A DNA stretch of 9,618 nt from Flavobacteriaceae bacterium (GTDB lineage: Bacteria > Bacteroidota > Bacteroidia > Flavobacteriales > Flavobacteriaceae), in the NCBI GenBank assembly GCA_002687665.1, contig NZAX01000074.1:14044-23661 (forward strand), given 5' to 3'. Below, in pieces: positions 1-6,650 of the stretch. The position numbers were made by a program, and so were the translations under genes. Under the pieces are notes generated by a model that saw nothing but the letters and a program-made list of their open reading frames with translations, searched no databases and had not been told where the DNA came from. Within the stretch, counting starts at the first letter, position 1; every line of letters starts with the position of its first letter.

Positions 1-302
1 TTATGCCCACTGTTCCTCCTTTTATAGGCTGTTCTATAACGGTCTAGTTCTTTTTGATTGTAAACGTATCCATAGACTGATGCGCCTATGGCGGCGTAAA
101 CAAATGGGACTTTCCAGGCTTTCCCAATATATATTTGTCCCAAACCCGGAAGTATGGCAGAGTAAAATGCTGCTTTAGAGGGGGTCAAAGGACTATCGAT
201 GAGTCTTTCTTTACGTGTCTTTTCCTCCTCCTTAGGAAGTTGTTGCGCAAAAACTTGCAGGTTAAGCATTATGAGAATGGGGATAAAGACTTTAGTCTTC
301 AC
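1..302 (-). CDS. DUF5683 family exported protein, 3' end cut by the window edge
   Basis: The reading frame is open from a GTG at 302-300 to the left edge, giving 100 visible residues with no stop. The start is chosen because it yields a clean signal peptide, VKTKVFIPILIMLNLQVFAQ, with likely cleavage after VFA (residue 19). No ATG lies between this GTG and the upstream in-frame stop at 329-327. The in-frame ATG at 269-267 would discard most of the signal peptide. The mature part contains TPSKAAFYSAILPGLGQIY (a family hallmark: short helix, then PGLGQ) and a predicted membrane segment around FVYAAIGASVYGYVYN, followed by ELDRYRTAYKRRNSG. Flavobacteria commonly place a DUF5683 gene directly after parA-parB and before dapB; dapB would lie outside this window. 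The gene overlaps the 3' end of parB by 11 bases, which suggests translational coupling. The molecular function of the family is unknown; an envelope location is inferred. Confidence 0.8.
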   Translation of the reverse strand, partial: MKTKVFIPILIMLNLQVFAQQLPKEEEKTRKERLIDSPLTPSKAAFYSAILPGLGQIYIGKAWKVPFVYAAIGASVYGYVYNQKELDRYRTAYKRRNSGH

Positions 303-1188
303 TTTTGATTTTTTTGATGATGTAGTTTAGGTCTTCTTGAGAATCAAACTGGATTTGAATATTTCCTTTTCCCTTTTGGTTTACTTTGATTGTGACCGAG
401 GTGTTAAAATAACTTTTCAGTTCATCTGCTGCATCATCATAAAATAGGGGCTTTAGGGCTTTTGTAGTCCCAGCGGATTGACTTTTTCTGGATTTCTGAA
501 CCAATAATTCCGTGTCTCTTACTGAAAGGGAGCGAGCTATAATCTTTTCGTAAATTTCCAACTGCTTTTCACTTTCTTCTACATTGATTAAGGCCCTACC
601 ATGACCCATAGACAGAAACCCATCTCTCATTCCTGTTTGGACGATAGGGTCCAGTTTAAGTAAACGTATGTAGTTGGCTACAGTAGATCTTTTCTTTCCA
701 ACCCTTTCACTCAATTGATTTTGGGTAAGTTGGATTTCATCGATTAAACGCTGATAGGACAGCGCTATTTCTATGGGATCTAAATCTCTTCTTTGAATAT
801 TTTCAACCAAGGCCATTTCAAGTGCCTCTTGGTCATTAGCAATTCTAACATAAGCGGGAATCCTGTCAAAACCGATTGATTTTGCAGCCCGATAACGGCG
901 TTCCCCCGATACCAATTGATATTGATTTCTATCTAATTTCCGTACTGTTACAGGTTGGATAATTCCGAGGGATTTGATGGATTCTGCCAGTTCTCCAATT
1001 GCCTGTTCATTGAAGTGAGTCCTAGGCTGGTATGGATTGACCTCGATTTTATCAACTTCTAGTTCAATGATATTTCCTACTACCTGGTCTGCGTTGAAAT
1101 CACTGGCCGATCTTATTTCTCTTTCAGGATCATCTAGTAGTGCCGAAAGTCCTCTTCCCAATGCCTGTTTTTTCTTTTTTTTAGCCAT
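292..1188 (-). CDS. parB: ParB/Spo0J family chromosome partitioning protein
   Basis: This 298-residue protein has the normal length and layout of chromosomal ParB. A basic N-terminus is followed by the conserved ALGRGLSALL stretch (residues 9-18), which in this family contacts ParA. The ParB/Srx CTPase domain follows, with NPYQPR (51-56), LVSGERRYRA (92-101) and ENIQRRDL (129-136); the GERR and ENIQR boxes bind CTP in characterised ParBs. A helix-turn-helix parS-binding domain lies at about 151-178 (LTQNQLSERVGKKRSTVANY). The C-terminal dimerisation domain occupies about 245-298. ParB loads at parS near the replication origin, spreads as a CTP clamp and stimulates ParA. It starts 3 bases after the parA stop, so the two genes are clearly co-transcribed. 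No parS-like site (TGTTTCACGTGAAACA type) was seen by eye in the window. The ATG start matches the parA spacing and the conserved N-terminus. Confidence 0.97.
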   Translation of the reverse strand: MAKKKKKQALGRGLSALLDDPEREIRSASDFNADQVVGNIIELEVDKIEVNPYQPRTHFNEQAIGELAESIKSLGIIQPVTVRKLDRNQYQLVSGERRYRAAKSIGFDRIPAYVRIANDQEALEMALVENIQRRDLDPIEIALSYQRLIDEIQLTQNQLSERVGKKRSTVANYIRLLKLDPIVQTGMRDGFLSMGHGRALINVEESEKQLEIYEKIIARSLSVRDTELLVQKSRKSQSAGTTKALKPLFYDDAADELKSYFNTSVTIKVNQKGKGNIQIQFDSQEDLNYIIKKIKSED

Positions 1189-1191
1189 TAA

Positions 1192-1956
1192 TTATTTTTT
1201 CTTATTTATAATTTCATTGGCAAGGGATAAGTAATTTTTTGCCCCTTTGCATGTGGCGTCATAGTCTATAATACTTTCCCCAAAACTTGGAGCTTCACTC
1301 AAGCGAATATTTCGCTGAATAATTGTTTTGAAAACCATTTTTCCAAAGTGCTTTCTAACTTCTTCAACTACTTGATTGGAGAGTCTCAACCTTGAGTCAA
1401 ACATGGTCAGTAATAAACCTTCAATGTCTAAGCTCTTATTGTGTATCTTTTGTACACTTTTAATAGTATTTAATAGCTTTCCCAACCCCTCCAAAGCAAA
1501 ATATTCACATTGTATGGGGATGATCAGTGAGTCTGCCGCAGCCAAAGCATTTAGGGTAATTAGTCCTAGGGAGGGTGCACAATCTATAACAATATAATCA
1601 TATTGATTAACTACAGATTCAAGGGCTATTTTCAACATATACTCCCGATTTTTTTTATCAACAAGTTCTATTTCTGTGGCAACAAGATCAATATGAGAGG
1701 GAATTAAATCTAGATTTTTGGTACTAGTAGATATTATAGTTTGATTAGCTTTAGCTGTATGTTCTAATAATTGGTATGTTCCCAATTTTCTGCTTTTAAC
1801 ATCAATTCCCAGTCCAGATGTAGCATTAGCTTGTGGATCTGCATCCACCAACAAAATTTTTTTTTCCAATATTGCCATTGAGGCAGCTAGGTTAACAGCT
1901 GTAGTTGTTTTTCCTACACCACCTTTTTGATTAGCAATCGCTATAATTTTAGCCAT
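1192..1956 (-). CDS. parA: ParA/Soj family chromosome partitioning ATPase
   Basis: This is a 254-residue deviant-Walker ATPase of typical Soj length with no N-terminal DNA-binding extension, so it is the chromosomal type rather than a large plasmid ParA. Motifs are the deviant Walker A KGGVGKTT (11-18, signature lysine included), the switch I or A' motif VDADPQAN (37-44), and the Walker B region YIVIDCAPS (121-129). The C-terminal RNIRLSEAPSFG (215-226) is also highly conserved in the family. The protein cycles between an ATP-bound, DNA-associated dimer and a released form under ParB stimulation, moving the origin region. It heads the parA-parB-DUF5683 unit. Upstream lie 89 non-coding bases before the ftsB-like stop, so it probably has its own promoter there, but I see no convincing TAnnTTTG box. 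A run of nine A's (coding strand, around residues 31-34) is present but the frame is intact. Confidence 0.97.
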   Translation of the reverse strand: MAKIIAIANQKGGVGKTTTAVNLAASMAILEKKILLVDADPQANATSGLGIDVKSRKLGTYQLLEHTAKANQTIISTSTKNLDLIPSHIDLVATEIELVDKKNREYMLKIALESVVNQYDYIVIDCAPSLGLITLNALAAADSLIIPIQCEYFALEGLGKLLNTIKSVQKIHNKSLDIEGLLLTMFDSRLRLSNQVVEEVRKHFGKMVFKTIIQRNIRLSEAPSFGESIIDYDATCKGAKNYLSLANEIINKKK

Positions 1957-2045
1957 TTATATTGTTGAAATTTTGATAAAAATACAATTAAAATTATGGC
2001 TTAAAAAATTATAGTAATCTAGATTGGATAAAAAAAGGAATTAAT

Positions 2046-2339
2046 TTATTTAGTAGTTAAACTATCTTCAAACTCGATGTAAAAAATTGTTTCATCTTGT
2101 TTTTTATGACCATAATTTTCACGGGCAAATTGCTCCAAACTGTCTTTACTTTTTAGTTGTTGAATGCTTCTCTCATCCTTTTGAATTAAAAAAATGAGCT
2201 CTTTTTTTTGGGTTTCAAGTTTGTCTATTTCTTGGTCTAGCTCATTGTGAATTTTTAGCGAGTGGGTGTCCAGGAAGATCATCCATATAAGGAAGAATAA
2301 AAAAATAAGTATATAGAGATAGCGATAAATTTTACCCAA
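2046..2339 (-). CDS. FtsB/DivIC-like septum formation initiator family protein (TTG start)
   Basis: This 97-residue protein has a short cytoplasmic N-terminus, one transmembrane helix (about residues 5-23, ending in the family-typical WMIFLDTHSL), a coiled coil (about 30-65, with ELDQEIDKLETQKKEL), and a C-terminal block with FARENYGHKKQDETIFYIEFED. This matches the small bitopic divisome proteins of the FtsB/DivIC family as found in Flavobacteria, which bridge FtsL and FtsQ in the periplasm and help activate septal wall synthesis. The only usable start is TTG at 2339-2337: the upstream in-frame stop is at 2357-2355, no ATG or GTG lies between, and the next ATG (residue 20) would destroy the membrane helix. 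It begins 11 bases after the stop of the cytochrome c gene with no room for a separate promoter, so it depends on read-through or on a promoter inside that gene. The family assignment is firm; the exact ortholog is inferred. Confidence 0.85.
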   Translation of the reverse strand: MGKIYRYLYILIFLFFLIWMIFLDTHSLKIHNELDQEIDKLETQKKELIFLIQKDERSIQQLKSKDSLEQFARENYGHKKQDETIFYIEFEDSLTTK

Positions 2340-2350
2340 AACGAAATAGA

Positions 2351-2752
2351 TTATTCATTTATATTGGCTACTTGATTCTCTGTGATTATCTCCTTAGATT
2401 CATTACCCCAGTTGTTGAGTATGAAGTTCATAACATCAGCAATTTCAAGATTATCAAGCCCTTGGTTTTGCATTACACCATTGTATTCCTCACCATTAAC
2501 AACTATAGGGCCACTCAAGCCATATTTCAAACCTCTGATACTCATCTCAACATTACTTAATAAATAATCTGACCTGGCCAAAGGAGGGAAGACTCCTGAA
2601 ACCCCCTCACCATTGTCTAAGTGACATTGAACACAGAAGTCATTATAAATTTCCTTTCCATCGGCAATACTTTGTTCCAAAGGTTTTTTTTGGTAGAGCC
2701 AAGTTCCCTCATAAATAATGAACAAACCAATAATGCCGATAAATAATTTCAT
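2351..2752 (-). CDS. Membrane-anchored class I mono-haem cytochrome c
   Basis: This 133-residue protein starts with a hydrophobic segment (residues 3-19), either a signal anchor or an uncleaved signal peptide, so the haem domain faces the periplasm. One haem c site is visible, CVQCH (40-44), with His44 as proximal ligand. Met94 in YNGVMQNQG is the likely distal ligand. GEGVSGVFPPLARSDYL follows the haem motif, as in small c-type electron carriers of Bacteroidota, and a C-terminal helix, EIADVMNFILNNWGN (103-117), completes the fold. It overlaps the upstream PQQ-type dehydrogenase by one base (TAATG), an arrangement expected for coupled translation. The natural inference is that this cytochrome accepts electrons from that dehydrogenase and passes them towards a terminal oxidase. 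The assignment as a cytochrome is certain; its partner is inferred from position. Confidence 0.93.
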   Translation of the reverse strand: MKLFIGIIGLFIIYEGTWLYQKKPLEQSIADGKEIYNDFCVQCHLDNGEGVSGVFPPLARSDYLLSNVEMSIRGLKYGLSGPIVVNGEEYNGVMQNQGLDNLEIADVMNFILNNWGNESKEIITENQVANINE

Positions 2753-3873
2753 TATTGATGAACTAACTTGAGAATCCCTTTACCTTCTACTCCTATATAA
2801 AGATAACCGTCAGGTCCTTCTTTGACATTCCTCACCCGACCTATATCATTGAGGATTTTTTCACGTTTTACTACTTTCCCTCTTTTAATAACAAGACGTT
2901 CCAAGTATTTAAACTTTAATGATCCAACAAAAAGGTCTCCTTTCCACTTTTTGTAAACATTGGAGTTGGAAAAAGCCATTCCACTGGGAGCGATAGAGGG
3001 GACCCAGTAATAAAAAGGCTGTTCCATTCCTGGCATGGATTTTTTGTCTGTTATGGAAGTACCACTATAATTAATGCCATAAGTGATAACTGGCCAACCA
3101 TAGTTTTTTCCCTTTTGAACAATATTGATTTCGTCACCACCCTTTGGTCCGTGTTCATTCTCCCAAATCTCACCGGTTTTCGGATGAATAGTCATCCCCT
3201 GGGGATTTCTGTGGCCATAGGAGTATACTGCTTTTAGAGCTTCCTCTTGCATGGCAAATGGATTGTCCTCTGGAATACTTCCATCTAGATTCAAACGATA
3301 AATTTTGCCCCCGTCACGATTAAGATTTTGGGGATTGACATCGCGATTTCCACGATCTCCAATACCAAAATATAAATGACCTTTGTCATCAAAAACAATT
3401 CTTGAACCCCAGTGCTGCCCTTTTTTGGTATTTGGTTGACCTTTATAGAGTAGCTTAAGATTGGATAGGCTGTTTTCATTTAATTCCGCGCAGTAAAGTG
3501 CAGTATTCCCTCCTTTTTCACCCTCAAGGTGAACCCCGGTAGTCAAATAGATGGTTTTGTTCCTTTTAAAATCTGGATGTAAAGCAACATCCATAAGCCC
3601 TCCTTGTCCTCTTTGATAAACTTCAGGAAGTCCAGAGACTTCTGTTTTTTTTCCATTTGAAACTCTGTAAAGAATCCCTTTTTTTTCAGTTACCAAAAAT
3701 TCATTTTCATTAATAAAATCCATTCCCCAAGGAATTTCAATACCGTCAACAATGGTTTCAGTTGTATATTTTGATTGTTCAGGGGTTTTGATTTCAGGCG
3801 GGTTTTCTTGAGATATACAAGAAGTCAAGCACAATATGCTGATCAACAATGGAGCAAAAAAGTTTTTTTTCAT
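2752..3873 (-). CDS. PQQ-dependent glucose/sorbosone dehydrogenase family lipoprotein
   Basis: This 373-residue protein belongs to the soluble-glucose-dehydrogenase (GSDH) beta-propeller family, which oxidises aldoses or related sugars with pyrroloquinoline quinone and calcium. The N-terminus MKKNFFAPLLISILCLTSC is a lipoprotein signal with lipobox LTSC (16-19). Family motifs follow in order: EIPWGMDF (46-53), GLMDVALHPDF (92-102), GQHWGSR (152-158), FGIGDRGNR (169-177), GGKIYRLNLDGSIPEDNPF (188-206), YGHRNPQG (219-226) and ENEHGPKGGDEIN (238-250). By analogy with Acinetobacter s-GDH, His154 would be the catalytic base, and Arg222 and Asn223 would contact PQQ; this is inferred from motif position, not alignment. 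No PQQ biosynthesis genes are in the window. The stop overlaps the start of the cytochrome c gene. Some family members act on other sugars or have unknown substrates, so glucose should not be assumed. Confidence 0.9.
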   Translation of the reverse strand: MKKNFFAPLLISILCLTSCISQENPPEIKTPEQSKYTTETIVDGIEIPWGMDFINENEFLVTEKKGILYRVSNGKKTEVSGLPEVYQRGQGGLMDVALHPDFKRNKTIYLTTGVHLEGEKGGNTALYCAELNENSLSNLKLLYKGQPNTKKGQHWGSRIVFDDKGHLYFGIGDRGNRDVNPQNLNRDGGKIYRLNLDGSIPEDNPFAMQEEALKAVYSYGHRNPQGMTIHPKTGEIWENEHGPKGGDEINIVQKGKNYGWPVITYGINYSGTSITDKKSMPGMEQPFYYWVPSIAPSGMAFSNSNVYKKWKGDLFVGSLKFKYLERLVIKRGKVVKREKILNDIGRVRNVKEGPDGYLYIGVEGKGILKLVHQ

Positions 3874-3897
3874 ATTTATATAAAATTAAATAAATAA

Positions 3898-5253
3898 TTA
3901 TTTTTTTAGCGCTTTTTTGTAAGCTTGTGTAGTGGTGTAATATTTTGTGATCATATTGGGCACTTCCCATGCCGGTAATTGGCCGTCCCTGTAGTATTTC
4001 AAATAGTTGTCCGTAACTTGACCAAAATGAGCTTCATGTCCAATTTTAAGTACCTCAGGAATTAAAATTTTCCATTTTGAATCGGATATTTTATTCGCTT
4101 CTATGCCTGGATATTCCCCCTGAATTGACTCAAGGGCTTTATTTAGATTCGATTCAAAGTTTTCTCCCCCTTTCGAAACAACATAAAGCGTAGGCTTGTA
4201 GTTTTCGGCATCCCCTTGTTCGATGATTAGGTCACTTTTTGACCCACGCATGATACTTTGGTGTGTGTCTCCTGTTCCCTCAGGCGCTTTGTAATTCCAA
4301 ATCACGGATACCTTTGCGTGCTTTCCCTTGATGGTATAATTGATTTCTCCATTACAGTAAATATTCAGTGTGTCGGATTTAACATCTTTTTCTAGGTATT
4401 CGGGGTAGTTAGCCAAACCGGTAATGTTTTTAAATTGATCGGGAGCCAGGGAAGTGGTCCATCTTTTGCAAGAAATAATTTTAATATCCGATTGGTCAAT
4501 GATCTGACCGGGAAAAGCTTCCCATTGCACCAAATCGACTAGATGGGTTGTGACATCTACGATGCCCTCACCTTGTTGGTTGGTATCCAGAAACCAAGCT
4601 GGTCTTACCAATGGTTTTCCGGAAACGATTTTTGACAAATGGTGAACACTCTCTTTGCTTATAGAGGGTTCTGATGGAGTGCCATCCAAAAGCATCCCAA
4701 AAACTTCGGATTTCATTGATAAGGCTTTTTGAATGCCTGTTGTCACCTCAAACCGTTCGGTCATGATGTCATAAACCAAAAGATTCTTCTCCTTGGCAAT
4801 TTCAAAGACTTTTTGGAGTTTTTCAAAACCTTCTTGATTTACAACCAGTGGTTTGTCGGCATAAACATTTAATCCTGCATTGACTGCTGCCAATACATAA
4901 TCTATTTTTTTGGAATTTTTTCCCGATACCACCATTACATTTCCTGGTTTTTCAGTAATCATTTTTTCTAGGTAGTCCTCACTGAGGTGTGTATTTACCG
5001 TCCAGTTTGTAGGGTTTTCAGCCCTATTGTTGTAACCTTGAATTTTACTTAAAAAATCTTTGACCTCTGGCCCATCAGGGGCGTAGACGTCAACAGTTGT
5101 GTCAATGTCCTGATAGGAAGTTTTTTGGATCAAAGCTGCATGAAAATGACCAGGGTCAAGGGTCATTAGTTTTACTTTTGCATTTTCTTCTTTTGGCTTG
5201 CAACCCATTATGAAAACAGCAATTGCAATCCAGTAAAAATATTTTGTATTCAT
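3898..5253 (-). CDS. Lipoprotein Gfo/Idh/MocA-like oxidoreductase with the putative oxidoreductase C-terminal domain
   Basis: This 451-residue protein opens with a lipoprotein signal (MNTKYFYWIAIAVFIMGC, lipobox IMGC at 15-18), so it should be exported by Sec and lipidated. An N-terminal Rossmann-like domain follows. The usual glycine-rich GxGxxG loop is replaced by VKLMTLDPGHFHAAL (27-41). Conserved later features remain: VNAGLNVYADKPL (124-136) corresponds to the EKP strand with Lys134, and IVDVTTHLVDLVQW (231-244) supplies His237 and Asp240 at the expected catalytic position. The C-terminal half (about 290-451) fits the putative oxidoreductase C-terminal domain seen in Bacteroidota proteins of this type, including GTGDTHQSIMRGSKSDL (326-342). 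The gene lies 12 bases after its neighbouring Gfo/Idh/MocA paralogue and 24 bases before the PQQ-type dehydrogenase. The substrate is unknown. Family membership is confident, but nicotinamide cofactor use is less certain because of the altered loop. Confidence 0.85.
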   Translation of the reverse strand: MNTKYFYWIAIAVFIMGCKPKEENAKVKLMTLDPGHFHAALIQKTSYQDIDTTVDVYAPDGPEVKDFLSKIQGYNNRAENPTNWTVNTHLSEDYLEKMITEKPGNVMVVSGKNSKKIDYVLAAVNAGLNVYADKPLVVNQEGFEKLQKVFEIAKEKNLLVYDIMTERFEVTTGIQKALSMKSEVFGMLLDGTPSEPSISKESVHHLSKIVSGKPLVRPAWFLDTNQQGEGIVDVTTHLVDLVQWEAFPGQIIDQSDIKIISCKRWTTSLAPDQFKNITGLANYPEYLEKDVKSDTLNIYCNGEINYTIKGKHAKVSVIWNYKAPEGTGDTHQSIMRGSKSDLIIEQGDAENYKPTLYVVSKGGENFESNLNKALESIQGEYPGIEANKISDSKWKILIPEVLKIGHEAHFGQVTDNYLKYYRDGQLPAWEVPNMITKYYTTTQAYKKALKK

Positions 5254-5265
5254 TTTAATCTTTAG

Positions 5266-6642
5266 TTAAGTTTTTAAATAATTAGTTCCGTAGGGTTTTC
5301 TTTGAGATCTGGTCAAAAGGGCATTTGCTTGATCATCATTGATGAATCTTTCAGCTTTCGAATTCCAGTGAAGTTTTCGAGGTATTTTCATTGCAATGTG
5401 ACTGATCAGACAGACTACACATGCCATATGCCCCATATCAACCGGTGAAATAGGGTCTTTTCTAGATTGAATACAGTCAAGCCAGTTGCCGTGCTGATCA
5501 TCAATTTTGTAGAGATGGGTTTCATTAGGGCCAATTTTGGATTCTAAAATTTTCGGGTCAGATGCATCCAAAGCTTTTTTACTTTTTTCTTTTGCAATAG
5601 GGTCTGAACTTGACGCAACATAAGCCCCTCTTGACACAAAAATCCAGCCCTCTGATCCTTCATATCTTACACCATTGGGATACCCTCCACTTGTCAAGAC
5701 ACTTATGCCATTGTCATATTCGTGTTTTACCATGAAATCCCCATGAACATTCCAAAGCCCTGATTTTGGAAAATCAGCAATTGCTTGAACTGATAAGGGT
5801 CCAACCATTTCGGTGTCCATTCCCCAGGCGGCGGAGTCGTAGTGGTGTTGCCCCCAACCTGTGATCATTCCAGCACCGTAATTTTCGTGTCTTAGCCACC
5901 CCGGTCGTCCGTATCCCTCTTGAGGGTGAACCCCAATTTCAGTATACGGCACTTCAGGTGTTGAACCCAACCACATATCAAAATTTAAATTTTTAGGAAT
6001 GGGCATGGCTACAGCTTCTGGTCCACCGGGATCACCCGGAAGACCAATTTTTACGGTATGTAAATTTCCAATTCTTCCGTTTCTCACCAACTCAGCTGCG
6101 ATTCTGAATTGAGGCATGGCCCTTTGTTGTGTTCCTACCTGAAGAATGACTTTGTTTTTTTTAACCGCATTGACCAACTGCCTTCCCTCTTTGACAGTGA
6201 GGGAGGTTGGTTTTTGAAGATAAATATCTTTTCCCGCCATCGCCGCCTCCATTGCAGGTTGAGCATGCCAGTGATCGGGAGTAGAGATCAAGACTGCATC
6301 AATGTCTTTGTCCATTAACATTTCACGATAGTCCTCGTAAACCTTAGTACCCTTGTAGTTACTTTTCCGCTTTTTTTCTTGGTAAAATTTGTCGACCAAT
6401 TCTTTTCCGTCTTTCATCCTTTTGGAGTCCAAATCACATACCGCCATAACGTTGGCAAGGTCATAGGCCATGGTATCAACAAGATCATGAGAACGTGCAA
6501 TACGCCCACAGCCTATTTGACCGATATTAATTTTGTTACTTGGCGCATTTTTCCCAATCACACTGGCCGGCACTATTGAAGGAAACCCCACCGAAGCAAG
6601 TGTTCCCAGTGCAGTTTTACCTATAAATTTTCTTCTTTTCAT
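5266..6642 (-). CDS. Tat-exported Gfo/Idh/MocA family oxidoreductase
   Basis: The N-terminus MKRRKFIGKTALGTLASVGF is a twin-arginine signal (Arg3-Arg4, RRKFIG), consistent with export of a protein that folds around its cofactor in the cytoplasm. The Rossmann domain starts at KINIGQIGCGRIARSH (37-52) with a canonical GxGxxG-like loop, continues with VMAVCDLDSKR (65-75) and VLISTPDHWHAQPA (117-130), and carries QKP at 143-145, where many relatives have EKP; Lys144 would be the catalytic lysine. In the second domain, GWGQHHYDSAAWGM (262-275) provides His267 and Asp269-type residues at the active site. The 458-residue length is normal for secreted Bacteroidota members. Characterised relatives oxidise sugars or sugar derivatives with tightly held NAD(P), or start redox-assisted glycoside cleavage through 3-keto intermediates. 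It is 8 bases after the DUF6807 gene, in the same operon. The substrate is unknown. Confidence 0.92.
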   Translation of the reverse strand: MKRRKFIGKTALGTLASVGFPSIVPASVIGKNAPSNKINIGQIGCGRIARSHDLVDTMAYDLANVMAVCDLDSKRMKDGKELVDKFYQEKKRKSNYKGTKVYEDYREMLMDKDIDAVLISTPDHWHAQPAMEAAMAGKDIYLQKPTSLTVKEGRQLVNAVKKNKVILQVGTQQRAMPQFRIAAELVRNGRIGNLHTVKIGLPGDPGGPEAVAMPIPKNLNFDMWLGSTPEVPYTEIGVHPQEGYGRPGWLRHENYGAGMITGWGQHHYDSAAWGMDTEMVGPLSVQAIADFPKSGLWNVHGDFMVKHEYDNGISVLTSGGYPNGVRYEGSEGWIFVSRGAYVASSSDPIAKEKSKKALDASDPKILESKIGPNETHLYKIDDQHGNWLDCIQSRKDPISPVDMGHMACVVCLISHIAMKIPRKLHWNSKAERFINDDQANALLTRSQRKPYGTNYLKT

Positions 6643-6650
6643 TGGTTTAA

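Noticed and set aside
1857..1865. Run of nine A's (coding strand) in parA, and eight-base runs at the starts of parB and the PQQ-type dehydrogenase gene, as possible phase-variation tracts
   Set aside because: All frames are intact, the runs encode ordinary lysines, and such tracts are common in AT-rich genomes. Nothing suggests switching of essential genes.
292..1956. parS site or replication origin next to parA-parB
   Set aside because: No sequence close to TGTTTCACGTGAAACA and no cluster of DnaA boxes was seen by eye. The single CACG-containing palindrome at 8084 does not fit parS.
2016..2025. Ten-base palindrome AATCTAGATT between the ftsB-like gene and parA as an operator or terminator
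   Set aside because: It has no loop to form a useful hairpin, is short and AT-rich, and does not match a known operator. It was kept only as a note.
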